Part shown: positions 1-9,704 of the stretch, in pieces
How the letters are laid out: every line of letters starts with the position of its first letter
Position numbering within the stretch: the stretch's first letter is position 1
DNA from: Pedobacter sp. UBA5917
GTDB taxonomy: Bacteria; Bacteroidota; Bacteroidia; Sphingobacteriales; Sphingobacteriaceae
DNA: 64,000 nt
Reading direction: 5' to 3'
Assembly (NCBI RefSeq): GCF_002432345.1
Contig: NZ_DJDT01000299.1
Span: 12,365-76,364 of the forward strand
Translations under genes and position numbers: made by a program
The notes under the pieces: model-generated
Databases searched by the model: none
Seen by the model: the letters and a program-made list of their open reading frames with translations, nothing else
Told to the model about the DNA's origin: nothing

Positions 1-304
1 CTGCCGAGTGGAAGGCGATGCCCCCGATTTCGTAACGGTAAACGTGTGCCGTTTGGTCGCAGATCACCTCATCCATGGGTTGGGTAAAACACTTGATCGC
101 AATCTGGTTGGTCATCGTTCCGGATGGGCAAAATAATCCGGCTTCCATATTAAAAGTTGAAGCCAGTTTTGTCTCCAGGGCATGCACCGTTTCGTCTTCA
201 CCAAAAACGTCATCCCCCACTTTTGCACTCATCATGGCATCCAGCATTCCGGCTGTTGGTTTGGTTACGGTATCACTCCTGAAATCTAAAAATCTGCTAT
301 TCAT
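1..304 (-). CDS. ltaE: Low-specificity L-threonine aldolase, C-terminus cut by window edge
   Basis: Reading the minus strand from an ATG at 304 gives about 101 residues open to the left edge, beginning MNSRFLDFRSDTVTKPT. The RSDTVTKPT start, the following GDDVFGEDETV segment and the LFCPSGTMTNQIAIK stretch are hallmarks of PLP-dependent threonine aldolases of the GLY1/LtaE type, which cleave threonine to glycine and acetaldehyde in the cytoplasm. The PLP lysine would lie beyond the window. It is transcribed divergently from the sugar-kinase gene at 525, with a shared 220-nt spacer that carries a GTGTA-N5-TACAC palindrome. Family assignment is firm; substrate stereospecificity cannot be judged from the fragment. 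Confidence 0.88.
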   Translation of the reverse strand, partial: MNSRFLDFRSDTVTKPTAGMLDAMMSAKVGDDVFGEDETVHALETKLASTFNMEAGLFCPSGTMTNQIAIKCFTQPMDEVICDQTAHVYRYEIGGIAFHSA

Positions 305-404
305 TTCGCTATTGGATTGTAAAATATTCTTGATGTTAAAAAAAAAGACCAATGCCTTTTCTGGTATAATTTTAAGGTTTTTCGGCGATTAAACGCCCTA
401 TATA

Positions 405-419
405 GTGTATTTTTTACAC
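405..419. promoter_or_regulatory. Operator A: GTGTA-N5-TACAC palindrome
   Basis: GTGTA at 405-409, five T, TACAC at 415-419. The same dyad is found at 2301, 5558 and (variant) 32097. It lies about 105 nt before the BadF-type kinase ATG (525) and about 100 nt before the divergent threonine aldolase start. Proposed binding site of the Nudix-type regulator encoded at 1535-2224; this assignment is inference. Confidence 0.6.
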
Positions 420-524
420 ACTTAATTTCCGACAACAACAAATTGTTAAAAAATTATTAAAAAAAAGGATACAAAATATAAGACTTTTTATACTTTTATC
501 GTGCTAAAACCAAAAATAAATAAA

Positions 525-1385
525 ATGATAGTAATTGCAGACGGCGGATCTACCAAAACAAATTGGTGCTTGATTAACGAGGCCGGCAGAAAAATTTACT
601 TTAACACCGAAGGTTACAATCCATATTTCTCAAAAGGAGATTACATTGTGAAGTCTTTGAATGAGACTCTTCCAGACCACTTGGAAAGAGAGAAATTAAC
701 AGCGGTTTATTATTACGGTGCCGGCTGTTCTACACCTGCAAATGTTAAGATTGTTGCTGATGCGATGCAATTGATTTTTACCAATGCAACCATTTTTGTT
801 GGTCATGATTTACTTGCCTCTTCTAGGGCGCTTCTTGGAAACGAGCCGGGATTTGCTGCTATTTTAGGTACAGGAACCAACTCATGCCTTTATGATGGAT
901 CAGAAATCACCATGAACATCGATTCTTTGGGTTATTTCCTGGGTGATGAAGGTAGCGGTTCGTACATCGGTAAACGTATTTTAAGCGATTACATGAAAGG
1001 TTATATGCCAAAAGGTTTACGTGAAGCTTTTTACGATAACTACGCTTTAACCAACGAAGATATTTTCGATAACATTTACAACAAGCCATTGCCAAACCGT
1101 TTCTGCGCAAGCTTTAGTAAATTCTTATACGATTTTAAAGATAGCTACGAGGACTATACTTTTGCAACCATCGATTATGCTTTCACTGCATTTTTCGAAG
1201 CTTTGGTAATCCACTATCCTAACTATAAAGACCACAAATTGAACTGTGTAGGTTCGGTAGGTTATAGTTTCCGCGATATTTTAAGTATTGTTGCCGACCG
1301 TTACGAAATGGGCGTGGGTAAGATTATCCGCTCACCTATAGATGACCTGGTTCACTATCACTTAGAGTTAGCGCCTAAAGTTTAG
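525..1385 (+). CDS. BadF/BadG/BcrA/BcrD-type ATPase, probable N-acetylglucosamine/hexosamine kinase
   Basis: A cytosolic sugar kinase of the ASKHA fold. The N-terminus has the phosphate-1 loop DGGSTKTN (residues 6-13), a central VGHDLLASSRA segment supplies the presumed catalytic Asp, and GTGTNSCLYDG plus GDEGSGSYIGK match the phosphate-2/adenosine region of N-acetylglucosamine kinase-like members. A GTG at 501 would add eight residues (MLKPKINK); I chose ATG 525 because the family normally begins with MIVIADGG. A promoter-like TACTTTTA lies at 491-498. A second, more degenerate paralogue sits in the pfkA-gap operon at 3324, suggesting that both deal with hexose entering glycolysis. The sugar specificity (GlcNAc, glucosamine or glucose) is not readable from sequence. 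Confidence 0.82.
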   Translation: MIVIADGGSTKTNWCLINEAGRKIYFNTEGYNPYFSKGDYIVKSLNETLPDHLEREKLTAVYYYGAGCSTPANVKIVADAMQLIFTNATIFVGHDLLASSRALLGNEPGFAAILGTGTNSCLYDGSEITMNIDSLGYFLGDEGSGSYIGKRILSDYMKGYMPKGLREAFYDNYALTNEDIFDNIYNKPLPNRFCASFSKFLYDFKDSYEDYTFATIDYAFTAFFEALVIHYPNYKDHKLNCVGSVGYSFRDILSIVADRYEMGVGKIIRSPIDDLVHYHLELAPKV

Positions 1386-1521
1386 TCTTTAGTCCTAAGT
1401 CTGGAGTCTTTAGTCCAGAGTCCATATACCATAAAAAAATCCCGGTTTGAAATCAAACCGGGATTTTTCTTTTTATGTAGATTCAATTGCTTTGGTCTTT
1501 CAGCTTTAGTCTTTGGTCTTA
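1384..1521. repeat. Degenerate CTTTAGTCTTT-type direct repeats
   Basis: Short repeats of the form TTTAGTCTTTAGTCC and CTTTGGTCTTTCAGC occur on both sides of the terminator (1384-1424 and 1488-1521). A related motif recurs as an inverted pair between murG and murC (62807 and 62930). No gene is visible here; function unknown. Confidence 0.5.
1435..1470. terminator. Bidirectional intrinsic terminator
   Basis: Perfect 15-bp stem (AAAAATCCCGGTTTG, loop AAAT, its complement) followed by T-rich sequence on the plus strand and A-rich before it, so it can stop both the kinase transcript (plus) and the regulator transcript (minus). Confidence 0.9.
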
Positions 1522-1534
1522 CAAACGCTCCATG

Positions 1535-2224
1535 CTAAAACGAAATCTCCTTACCAAACAACTTCGCGTATTTACGTTTATCAAAACGGTACAAGGTGGC
1601 TGCACGGTACGATACGCCTTTCTGTTTCTCATCAAGTTCTTTTAATACTCCGAAACTAACGATCTTCTTCCTGAAATTCCGTTTATCCAGTTTTTTACCT
1701 AAAACCAGTTCGTACACATGCTGTAATTGCGTTAAGGTAAACTTCTCTGGCAGAAGTTCGAAGGCAATCGGCTGGTGTTTGATACGGCGTTTTATCTTCT
1801 CTAAACCTTTATCGTATATTTTCTGGTGATCGAAAGCCAGTTTGGGCAGATCGGTAATCGGCAACCAGTTGGCACGTTTTGCGTAGGTACTTATCGGACG
1901 GAGTTCCTTATCACCGCCCAAACGGATCAGGGCATAATAGGCAAGCGTAATTACCCTACCCTGCGGGTGCCTGTTCGGGTCGCCGAAAGCATAATACTGC
2001 TCCATATAAATGCCGCGTAAACCGGTAAGTTCGTAAAGGATCCGCGCAGCGGATTGATCTAAACTCTCATCAGGCCCAACAATATTACCGGGCAACGCCC
2101 ACCAATCTTTAAACGGTTCTTCATTCCTTTCGATAAGCAGGATTTTTAGCTCCTTACCATCAAATCCAAACAAAACGCAATCTATCGAGAATACAGAATC
2201 TAAATGAGGTAAAATTTGTTCCAA
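1535..2224 (-). CDS. Nudix-fold transcriptional regulator (NrtR/AraR-like) with degenerate Nudix box
   Basis: 229 residues in two parts. Residues 1-140 form a Nudix domain (LIERNEEPFKDWWALPGN, then the Nudix box). Residues 150-225 form the winged-helix tail typical of NrtR-like regulators (FTLTQLQHVYELVLG, KRNFRKKI). In the Nudix box the canonical REUxEE motif reads RILYEL: the first and last Glu are lost, so metal-dependent hydrolysis is unlikely and the domain should be a ligand sensor, as in NrtR and the Bacteroides arabinose regulator AraR. Start codon is TTG at 2224; an in-frame stop lies close upstream and the next Met is too far inside. It is divergent from pfkA, with a GTGTA-N5-TACAC palindrome in the 111-nt gap, so autoregulation is likely. 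The effector is unknown; a sugar phosphate or nucleotide sugar is plausible. Confidence 0.85.
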   Translation of the reverse strand: MEQILPHLDSVFSIDCVLFGFDGKELKILLIERNEEPFKDWWALPGNIVGPDESLDQSAARILYELTGLRGIYMEQYYAFGDPNRHPQGRVITLAYYALIRLGGDKELRPISTYAKRANWLPITDLPKLAFDHQKIYDKGLEKIKRRIKHQPIAFELLPEKFTLTQLQHVYELVLGKKLDKRNFRKKIVSFGVLKELDEKQKGVSYRAATLYRFDKRKYAKLFGKEISF

Positions 2225-2300
2225 AGTAAAATTTAGTTATTTTAAGCAGATAAAGGTATAACTTTCAATAATAAGTAAAAAAAATAAAATAAATTACTTA

Positions 2301-2325
2301 GTGTAAAAAATACACACTATATTCG
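2301..2325 (+). promoter_or_regulatory. Operator B and pfkA promoter
   Basis: GTGTA (2301-2305), AAAAA, TACAC (2311-2315), immediately followed by TATATTCG (2318-2325), a one-mismatch Bacteroidota -7 box, 10 nt before the pfkA ATG. The palindrome would sit between -33 and -7, a position expected for repression. Also lies 77 nt before the divergent regulator start. Confidence 0.65.
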
Positions 2326-2335
2326 TATTATAAAG

Positions 2336-3322
2336 ATGGAGCCAAATATAAAAAATATAGCTGTATTAACTTCTGGAGGCGACGCCCCAGGAATGAATGC
2401 TGCAATTAGAGCTGTTGTTCGTACCGGAATTTATCACGGCATTAATATGTTCGGGGTAATGCAGGGTTACCAGGGTTTAATAACCGACAACATAAAACCA
2501 ATGGACGCCCGTTCGGTAAGTAATATTTTACACTTGGGTGGTACCATATTAAAAACTGCTCGCTGTTTAGAATTTAAAACAGACGAAGGTCAGCAGATTG
2601 CCTATAACAATTTAAAGAAAAACGATATCGACGGACTAGTGGTTATTGGTGGCGATGGAACCTTTACAGGTGCCAAACGCTTTTCTGAAACTTTTGGTGT
2701 TAAGGTAATCGGTATACCGGGCACAATTGATAACGACTTGGTAGGATCTGATTTTACCCTGGGTTACGATACAGCCATTAATACGGTGATCGAAGCGATC
2801 GATAAAATCAGGGATACTGCAGATGCGCACGACCGTTTGTTCTTTATTGAAGTAATGGGACGCGATTCGGGCTGTATTGCTTTAAGGAGTTCGATTGCCA
2901 GCGGTGCCGAAGCAGTATTGTTACCCGAAAAAGAAACCAGTGTAAACGAACTGATTGAAAAACTGGCCTTAGGTGCTGCAACCAAAAAATCGTCGAGTAT
3001 TGTAATTGTTGCCGAAGGGCACAAACAGGGCGGTGCTTACGATATTGCAAAAAGGGTAAAGGAAACTTTCGATCATTACGACACCAAAGTAACCATCCTT
3101 GGCCACCTGCAACGTGGCGGTAGCCCGAGCAGTTTCGACAGAATTTTGGGCAGCCGTTTAGGTTTTGCGGCAGTAAATGCGTTAATTGCAGGCGAAACGG
3201 AACAAATGGTCGGTTTAAAAGGAAATGAAATAAAATTAACCAGCATAAGAGAGGCTTTAACGGCTCACTCCTTCAAATTAGAATCTGATTTATTGGAAAT
3301 GACCGAAGTACTTTCGATATAA
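2336..3322 (+). CDS. pfkA: 6-phosphofructokinase, ATP-dependent
   Basis: Phosphorylates fructose 6-phosphate to fructose 1,6-bisphosphate, the committed step of glycolysis. 328 residues, normal for bacterial PfkA. TSGGDAPGMNAAIRA (12-26) is the N-terminal nucleotide loop; GGDGTFTG (105-112) and PGTIDND (128-134) carry the Gly residues that favour ATP over pyrophosphate (PPi enzymes have GGDD and PKTIDND); MGRDSG and HLQRGGSP bind substrate. It is the first gene of a tight operon with a kinase-like gene (start 1 nt after its stop) and gap. Control by the Nudix-type regulator is inferred from the palindrome over its promoter. Confidence 0.96.
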   Translation: MEPNIKNIAVLTSGGDAPGMNAAIRAVVRTGIYHGINMFGVMQGYQGLITDNIKPMDARSVSNILHLGGTILKTARCLEFKTDEGQQIAYNNLKKNDIDGLVVIGGDGTFTGAKRFSETFGVKVIGIPGTIDNDLVGSDFTLGYDTAINTVIEAIDKIRDTADAHDRLFFIEVMGRDSGCIALRSSIASGAEAVLLPEKETSVNELIEKLALGAATKKSSSIVIVAEGHKQGGAYDIAKRVKETFDHYDTKVTILGHLQRGGSPSSFDRILGSRLGFAAVNALIAGETEQMVGLKGNEIKLTSIREALTAHSFKLESDLLEMTEVLSI

Positions 3323-3323
3323 T

Positions 3324-5173
<1,850 letters not shown>

Positions 5174-5174
5174 T

Positions 5175-5200
5175 AAAAAAGCGCTTAAAGCGCTTTTTTA
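5175..5200 (+). terminator. Intrinsic terminator after gap
   Basis: AAAAAAGCGCTT and its complement AAGCGCTTTTTT form a GC-cored stem with a T run, starting 2 nt after the gap stop. Confidence 0.88.
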
Positions 5201-5210
5201 AATGCGATAA

Positions 5211-5244
5211 AAGGCAACATTATTCAATTAATGTTGCCTTTTTG
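5211..5244 (+). terminator. Second terminator hairpin
   Basis: Stem GGCAACATTA / TAATGTTGCC with A-rich lead and TTTTTG tail, only 10 nt after the first hairpin. A double stop insulates the highly expressed glycolysis operon from the promoter region beyond. Confidence 0.88.
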
Positions 5245-5464
5245 TTTTAAACATAATTTTCATCTATAAATTATATTTTATTTTAAGCCTAAAAAATCAT
5301 TTTCACACAAACACACACTTAAAAAACATCATAAAAAATAAAAAATAGTAAAAAATCATATAAAAAATTGATAAAAGTCATTTTTAAATAGAATTTTGAG
5401 ACAATTTGACTATACAACATCATAATTTGATAATATTTAACAATTATTTAACATATTTTTGAGC

Positions 5465-5472
5465 TATATTTG
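5465..5472 (+). promoter_or_regulatory. Promoter -7 box TATATTTG
   Basis: Exact TAnnTTTG match in an A/T-rich spacer without any plus-strand gene downstream. The spacer 5245-5789 holds this box, operator C, a second perfect box at 5588 and a hairpin at 5722, but no convincing protein gene. Confidence 0.45.
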
Positions 5473-5555
5473 CAATACAGTCGTTTTTAAAAGCAAAATC
5501 CACGAGAAAAAGATTAGTAAATAAAAAATGACAGAAAAAAAACTTAAATTTTTCT

Positions 5556-5574
5556 TAGTGTATTTTTTACACTA
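5556..5574. promoter_or_regulatory. Operator C: perfect 19-bp palindrome TAGTGTA-N5-TACACTA
   Basis: The best copy of the Nudix-linked dyad in the window: all seven arm positions pair (5556-5562 with 5568-5574). It ends 13 nt before a perfect -7 box, covering the expected -33 region of that promoter. Confidence 0.65.
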
Positions 5575-5587
5575 TCAAATTTTTTCC

Positions 5588-5595
5588 TATATTTG
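5588..5595 (+). promoter_or_regulatory. Promoter -7 box TATATTTG under operator C
   Basis: Exact TAnnTTTG. Transcription would start near 5600 and run to the hairpin at 5722 without meeting a normal gene; the only start codon context is a 12-codon frame at 5614 (MFIHIKKDKSFS). Confidence 0.55.
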
Positions 5596-5599
5596 TAGA

Positions 5600-5757
5600 G
5601 TAATAAACGGAACGATGTTTATTCACATTAAAAAAGATAAATCATTTTCTTGAAAAACTCCGGTTTAGATAGAAGATTAAAGACAAAGCCTGGCTCATAA
5701 CAGGTTTATATTTGGTTAGAAAAAAGAGATACGTCTGGATGGAGTATCTCTTTTCTT
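5600..5757 (+). ncRNA. Candidate small RNA or orphaned leader
   Basis: A transcript of about 155 nt is predicted from the promoter at 5588 to the hairpin at 5722-5754. It contains a small stem CCTG...CAGG near 5690-5706 and a 12-codon frame at 5614-5652 preceded by GGAACG. It may be a regulatory RNA, a leader peptide unit, or the leftover promoter region of a gene displaced by the minus-strand accessory genes that follow. No known RNA family was recognised. Confidence 0.3.
5722..5756. terminator. Bidirectional terminator hairpin
   Basis: Perfect 11-bp stem AAAAGAGATAC / GTATCTCTTTT with an 11-nt loop. T runs exist on both strands (longer on the minus side), so it can end both the predicted plus-strand RNA and the accessory operon that stops at 5790. 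Confidence 0.8.
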
Positions 5758-5789
5758 ATTTTAGGGGAAACGAAGTATACCGGATATAA

Positions 5790-6572
5790 CTACATCCACC
5801 AATCTTTTTTCTTTGCAGCACCTTTAGTTTTAATAATAGCAGGATTAGGAGCCATATTTTTAAGTCTTATATCAACCCAACCATTTTTCATATACTTTTC
5901 CGAAACATTAAACTCACCAGCACCGATATCGAAATCACAATTAGAATTTGGTACGCGATAATCTCCCCAGTTACATTTTTTCGACAGCCCGTTATCATAA
6001 ATTTTCCAGGCACCCACAAACGCATTATTAAAGTACCCGTCAGAATTTATATTGATGTTATCATATTTCAAGCTGTTATTTTTATCCAGGTACCATTTCG
6101 TTTTCAGGATTCCGGAAAAAACGCCAGCATATTTCTGCACTTTATCCTCAAACAATTCGTATTTGGCAATCAGTAAGCCCTGCGTTTTGGCAATACCTTT
6201 AAATTCATCGTCAACTCCAAAGTTTACACGCTTTGATTCCTTGATTTCCTGAATGGTTATCTTTCCTTTAAAACTACAGACATTCCCTTTTACGCTAGAT
6301 TTTCCTTTAACCACGTACTGTGCCGGATTAACAGGATCTTTAACAATTTCCAAAAACTTAATCAAGATCCTTTGATGTTCATTCCCAATTATCCCATAAA
6401 TCAAATCATTTTCGGTATGCAACCATAAATCTGAAAAGTTATATTTTACAAACTGCTTAGTTTTATCGACAGGAATTAGCGGTTCTCCATTCATAATATC
6501 CGTATGGCAGATCGACTGGGCATATAATTGAACAGAGCAGAGAAATAAAATGGCAAATTTTATATATTTCAT
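5790..6572 (-). CDS. Secreted protein of unknown function
   Basis: 260 residues starting with a clear signal peptide (MKYIKFAILFLCSVQLYAQS, cleavage after YAQ). The mature part is beta-rich with no motif I recognise; the C-terminal half contains several Cys (SKKCNWGDYRVPNSNCDFD) that could form disulfides, and it ends in a basic tail. It is the last of a minus-strand series of small genes and lies 16 nt after the phosphoesterase start region, so probably co-transcribed. Likely periplasmic or outer-membrane associated; no function is proposed. Confidence 0.7.
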   Translation of the reverse strand: MKYIKFAILFLCSVQLYAQSICHTDIMNGEPLIPVDKTKQFVKYNFSDLWLHTENDLIYGIIGNEHQRILIKFLEIVKDPVNPAQYVVKGKSSVKGNVCSFKGKITIQEIKESKRVNFGVDDEFKGIAKTQGLLIAKYELFEDKVQKYAGVFSGILKTKWYLDKNNSLKYDNININSDGYFNNAFVGAWKIYDNGLSKKCNWGDYRVPNSNCDFDIGAGEFNVSEKYMKNGWVDIRLKNMAPNPAIIKTKGAAKKKDWWM

Positions 6573-6588
6573 AGTTTGATATGATTTA

Positions 6589-7338
6589 TTAAGATATTTC
6601 TATTATCAATTCTTTAGTATAACCATTATATTTTTCACTGATATATCCATGTGGATTACAGATTACTTCAGTTTCAGCGATTTTATACCTTACAGGCGTA
6701 TGGATATGCCCATGTATCCAATACATAGGCTTGTATTCTGCAATCATATCTTCAAGGTTTGAAGCATATGCAGAAGATATGGGATCAGCTTTACACAATG
6801 CAGGAAGCGATTTTATACTCGGTGCATGATGTGTGATGACCACATTTTTATAGCCTTTTGATTCGGCAAGACTATTTTGCAGCCAGTTTGTAGAAATCTG
6901 ATGGATTTTATAGGTATCGATTGTCCTCAACTTAGAATAAGATGGATCACGCCTGATTAATTTATAATCATTCATCTTGCCCTGGCAAATGATCCCATAC
7001 TCTACCGGACTACCAAACAGGGAAAAATCGGTCCATAAAGTTGCTCCATGAAACCTGATGCCTTCAAATTCCATAAAATTATTTTCCAATACATGAACAT
7101 TTGAATCCTTAGACAGTTCTATTATTTTACGTAAGGTATTTGGGTAAGTACCTTTATAATATTCATGGTTACCTAAAACATAAATTACGGGTTTATCAGG
7201 AATATTTTCTTTGATCCACACAATACCTTTCGTACCAAGGTTAATATCGCCAGCCAGAATAACCAGATCCGCATTTTGGAAACTCAATTCCGAAATACCA
7301 AATTCGTGATGCAGATCGCTGATTACCTGTATTTTCAT
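6589..7338 (-). CDS. Calcineurin-like metallophosphoesterase
   Basis: 249 residues, cytosolic. The metallophosphoesterase signature is complete: SDLHHEF (8-14), GDINLG (about 30-35), GNHEYY (about 56-61), THHAPS and HGHIHT, giving the His/Asp/Asn ligands for a two-metal centre. Such enzymes hydrolyse phosphomono- or diesters; substrate unknown. Follows the TPR gene by 30 nt and precedes the secreted-protein gene by 16 nt. Confidence 0.85.
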   Translation of the reverse strand: MKIQVISDLHHEFGISELSFQNADLVILAGDINLGTKGIVWIKENIPDKPVIYVLGNHEYYKGTYPNTLRKIIELSKDSNVHVLENNFMEFEGIRFHGATLWTDFSLFGSPVEYGIICQGKMNDYKLIRRDPSYSKLRTIDTYKIHQISTNWLQNSLAESKGYKNVVITHHAPSIKSLPALCKADPISSAYASNLEDMIAEYKPMYWIHGHIHTPVRYKIAETEVICNPHGYISEKYNGYTKELIIEIS

Positions 7339-7368
7339 TTATTCTGATTTTTGCCTTTATGTTTTAAA

Positions 7369-8283
7369 TTATTTACATTCTGCATCGATTCTTTTTTGCG
7401 CATCTGTTTCTCCAAGCGATTTCGCTTTTGTCCAATCCATGCAGGCGCCACTTTTATCGCCAAGATTAAATTTCGTATTTCCCCTGTTGTAATATGCAAG
7501 GCCATTATCAGGCTCCAACTCTATAACACGATTATAATCTATTAATGCCACGTCGTATTCACCGGCATCATCTTTATTGGTGGCTCTGATCAACAATGCA
7601 TCAGTATAATCAGGATCTATTTCTAAAGCTTTGTCATAATCTCTCCGAGCAGCTTTATAACTATAAATCATCTCTTTACAATAACCCCTGGCCTGCCAGG
7701 CTTCTTTCATTTTAGGTGATGATTTTATTGCCACCGAAAAATAGATGATCGCTTTACCAAAGTTTCTTTTGTTAATTTCGTTAAGACCTTCATTATAAAA
7801 ATCAACAGGAACTTCGGGGTCGGCTTCGAGATAACTTAAACTGCCTGGATCCGATAATGCACCATAACCATCCAACCTACAATCAAACTCATAACCTTTA
7901 CAATATAAATCGATCACCCAAAACATTAAATCCTCTTCGGTGTAGGGCAAGGCGGTGGCTGTACCCGTTAAAATCCAGTGATCATCATCCTGAACGGGTT
8001 TTTCGAATTTAAAATCATAATTCTCCTGCAAAAAAGTACTTAATGTATCCAGCTTTTGCGAGCTGTCTGAAATAAAGTCTATATCAAACTTTGCTAGGGC
8101 GTAATCTTTAAAACCATCCTTCAGCATTCTTTTATAAACATTAGTGGCAACATACTTTTCTTCAGAATAACCACTATTAAACTCTTTTTTGGTAAAAAAT
8201 CTACTATCCATTCCTTTATCTGATTGACTATAAACTGTTAATGATAAAAATAACAACAATAACCATATACCTATTTTTTTCAT
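7369..8283 (-). CDS. Exported tetratricopeptide-repeat protein
   Basis: 304 residues with a signal peptide (MKKIGIWLLLLFLSLTVYSQ). Residues 1-160 are an unrecognised domain; residues 165-300 hold three to four TPR units, visible in the repeated A-R-Y-AL pattern and in ALEIDPDYTDALLIRATNK and YNRVIELEPDNGLAYYNRG. The last unit ends GACMDWTKAKSLG, typical of Bacteroidota TPR proteins. Likely a periplasmic protein-protein interaction module; partner unknown. Confidence 0.78.
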   Translation of the reverse strand: MKKIGIWLLLLFLSLTVYSQSDKGMDSRFFTKKEFNSGYSEEKYVATNVYKRMLKDGFKDYALAKFDIDFISDSSQKLDTLSTFLQENYDFKFEKPVQDDDHWILTGTATALPYTEEDLMFWVIDLYCKGYEFDCRLDGYGALSDPGSLSYLEADPEVPVDFYNEGLNEINKRNFGKAIIYFSVAIKSSPKMKEAWQARGYCKEMIYSYKAARRDYDKALEIDPDYTDALLIRATNKDDAGEYDVALIDYNRVIELEPDNGLAYYNRGNTKFNLGDKSGACMDWTKAKSLGETDAQKRIDAECK

Positions 8284-8352
8284 TTTAAATGATTACCTAT
8301 AACCAGCAAAGAAAGCCTACTCATGTTACTTCATAATTAAACAATCGATAAT

Positions 8353-8886
8353 TCAATTAATTTTTCTGGTGATAAAATAACCCAACCCTATTACCAAACA
8401 AAATACAACAACCGATTCGATATGTAAAGGTGACGATTGAAGAGAAACGGCCCATGATGAAAGGATAATATCTTTTCCTAAACCACTAAATAACAATAAT
8501 AGCTCATTTATTAAGTTTGCGGTTAATATTAATAGCCCAAAAGCTAAACGCCAAAATCTCGCTTTCCGGAAATAGACGAACCAAAGGCTTTGTGTGGAAA
8601 ACAGATATACCAATAGAAAAAATAAAATTTCGAACAAAAACAGGCTAAAGTTGTGACCTATAAAAGCGTATGATTCATATTCACTACCTGACAACCAGCC
8701 CAGTATTAAAATTAGAGGAAACTGCAAAAAATAGGCGATTCCTACTATCCTGATCAGCCAGGTAACAGCCACATCGGCTTTGCAAATGAATTCGTTTTTC
8801 CTAAAAAAGAAGAATCCAATACTCCAGCAAGCGTAAATTAATATGAGTTCGTGAAGGATACGGTATGGCAAAAAACTATTTAACAT
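8353..8886 (-). CDS. Small polytopic membrane protein, unknown function
   Basis: 177 residues with about five hydrophobic spans (around 8-28, 45-66, 78-100, 110-133 and 150-172) and a short basic C-terminus (ITRKIN). No family recognised. Sits in the same minus-strand run as the TPR and phosphoesterase genes, 69 nt upstream of the TPR start. Coding potential is supported by length and consistent membrane topology only. Confidence 0.55.
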   Translation of the reverse strand: MLNSFLPYRILHELILIYACWSIGFFFFRKNEFICKADVAVTWLIRIVGIAYFLQFPLILILGWLSGSEYESYAFIGHNFSLFLFEILFFLLVYLFSTQSLWFVYFRKARFWRLAFGLLILTANLINELLLLFSGLGKDIILSSWAVSLQSSPLHIESVVVFCLVIGLGYFITRKIN

Positions 8887-8948
8887 TGATGAGCATTAAA
8901 ATTTAGAGTATGCAAATTACCAATTAATTACTTTTTCACCTAACCAGT

Positions 8949-9509
8949 TTATCTTCCGATTATTTTATGCCTCCAAACTGCAATTACATTGGTATCTGCA
9001 TGATGCTCTTCTGGATTATTTTCAATAAGCAGTTTTTTAATCTCATAAGCTTTTTCAAAATTATCGATCAAGCCTTTAGCATTTAAATCAGAGGGCAAAA
9101 ATGATTCATCAAAACCACCACAATTGGTTAGGGCACTGATACTAAAATCCTGATCCAATAATTCATAACCAACAAACTCGTATCCATCCACCGGAATATC
9201 GTTACATGGTTTATCTGGCTCTACAACCACAGCAAGCAAATTAAATTTACCACCTGGTATCATCCGTTTAAAAACATAATCAACCGTTGTAAACAGATCT
9301 GTTTGATAGAGATCAGAGATATGAATAAAATCCCAATCCGTTGCGTCATTGTAATCCGGCTTCACCAATACCTCATTCAACATTCCATCAAGCGAAACGA
9401 GCTCGGTTAAATGCGGTAACCTGGCCCATTGGATATAATCATTCCACAACATACCCTCCTGATTATAATACTGATCATAAGTACCGCGGGCAGTATATAA
9501 AAATGTCAT
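8949..9509 (-). CDS. Cytosolic protein of unknown function
   Basis: 186 residues, no signal peptide, acidic and rich in aromatic residues (TFLYTARGTYDQYYNQEG start). No catalytic motif or known domain was recognised. Its size and acidic character resemble single-domain immunity or SMI1/KNR4-neighbourhood proteins, but nothing in the sequence proves that. Upstream of it is the decayed gene copy at 9562-9690. Confidence 0.55.
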   Translation of the reverse strand: MTFLYTARGTYDQYYNQEGMLWNDYIQWARLPHLTELVSLDGMLNEVLVKPDYNDATDWDFIHISDLYQTDLFTTVDYVFKRMIPGGKFNLLAVVVEPDKPCNDIPVDGYEFVGYELLDQDFSISALTNCGGFDESFLPSDLNAKGLIDNFEKAYEIKKLLIENNPEEHHADTNVIAVWRHKIIGR

Positions 9510-9561
9510 TATTTTTTGTTTTTAATCCCATCAGCAAATTAACACATCGCAAAGATGTAAT

Positions 9562-9690
9562 CATTGCCATAAAATATAATTGATACTACAAAGAAATTAC
9601 TTTTGATGCACTTACCATTAACATCAGGCTTTCATCAGGAAAACCAACATCCGTTACTTCTACATTAATAAAAAGCCATATTTTCATTTA
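9562..9690 (-). pseudogene. Decayed copy of the TonB-C-like gene at 10629
   Basis: This stretch matches the 3' part of the gene at 10629-11060: blocks ATTGCCATAAAATATAATTG (compare ATTGCCACAAAATACAATTG), TTACCATTAACA and TCAGGAAAACCAACATC occur in the same order. Relative to the intact copy it lacks an internal block of about 70 bp and has lost one base in the final codons, which shifts the frame. No start or signal peptide remains. It is a remnant of a local duplication. Confidence 0.72.
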
Positions 9691-9704
9691 CGGTATTTAT
9701 TTGT

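Noticed and set aside
75..392. Plus-strand frame at the left edge
   Set aside because: It lies antisense to the threonine aldolase fragment, whose family motifs are clear.
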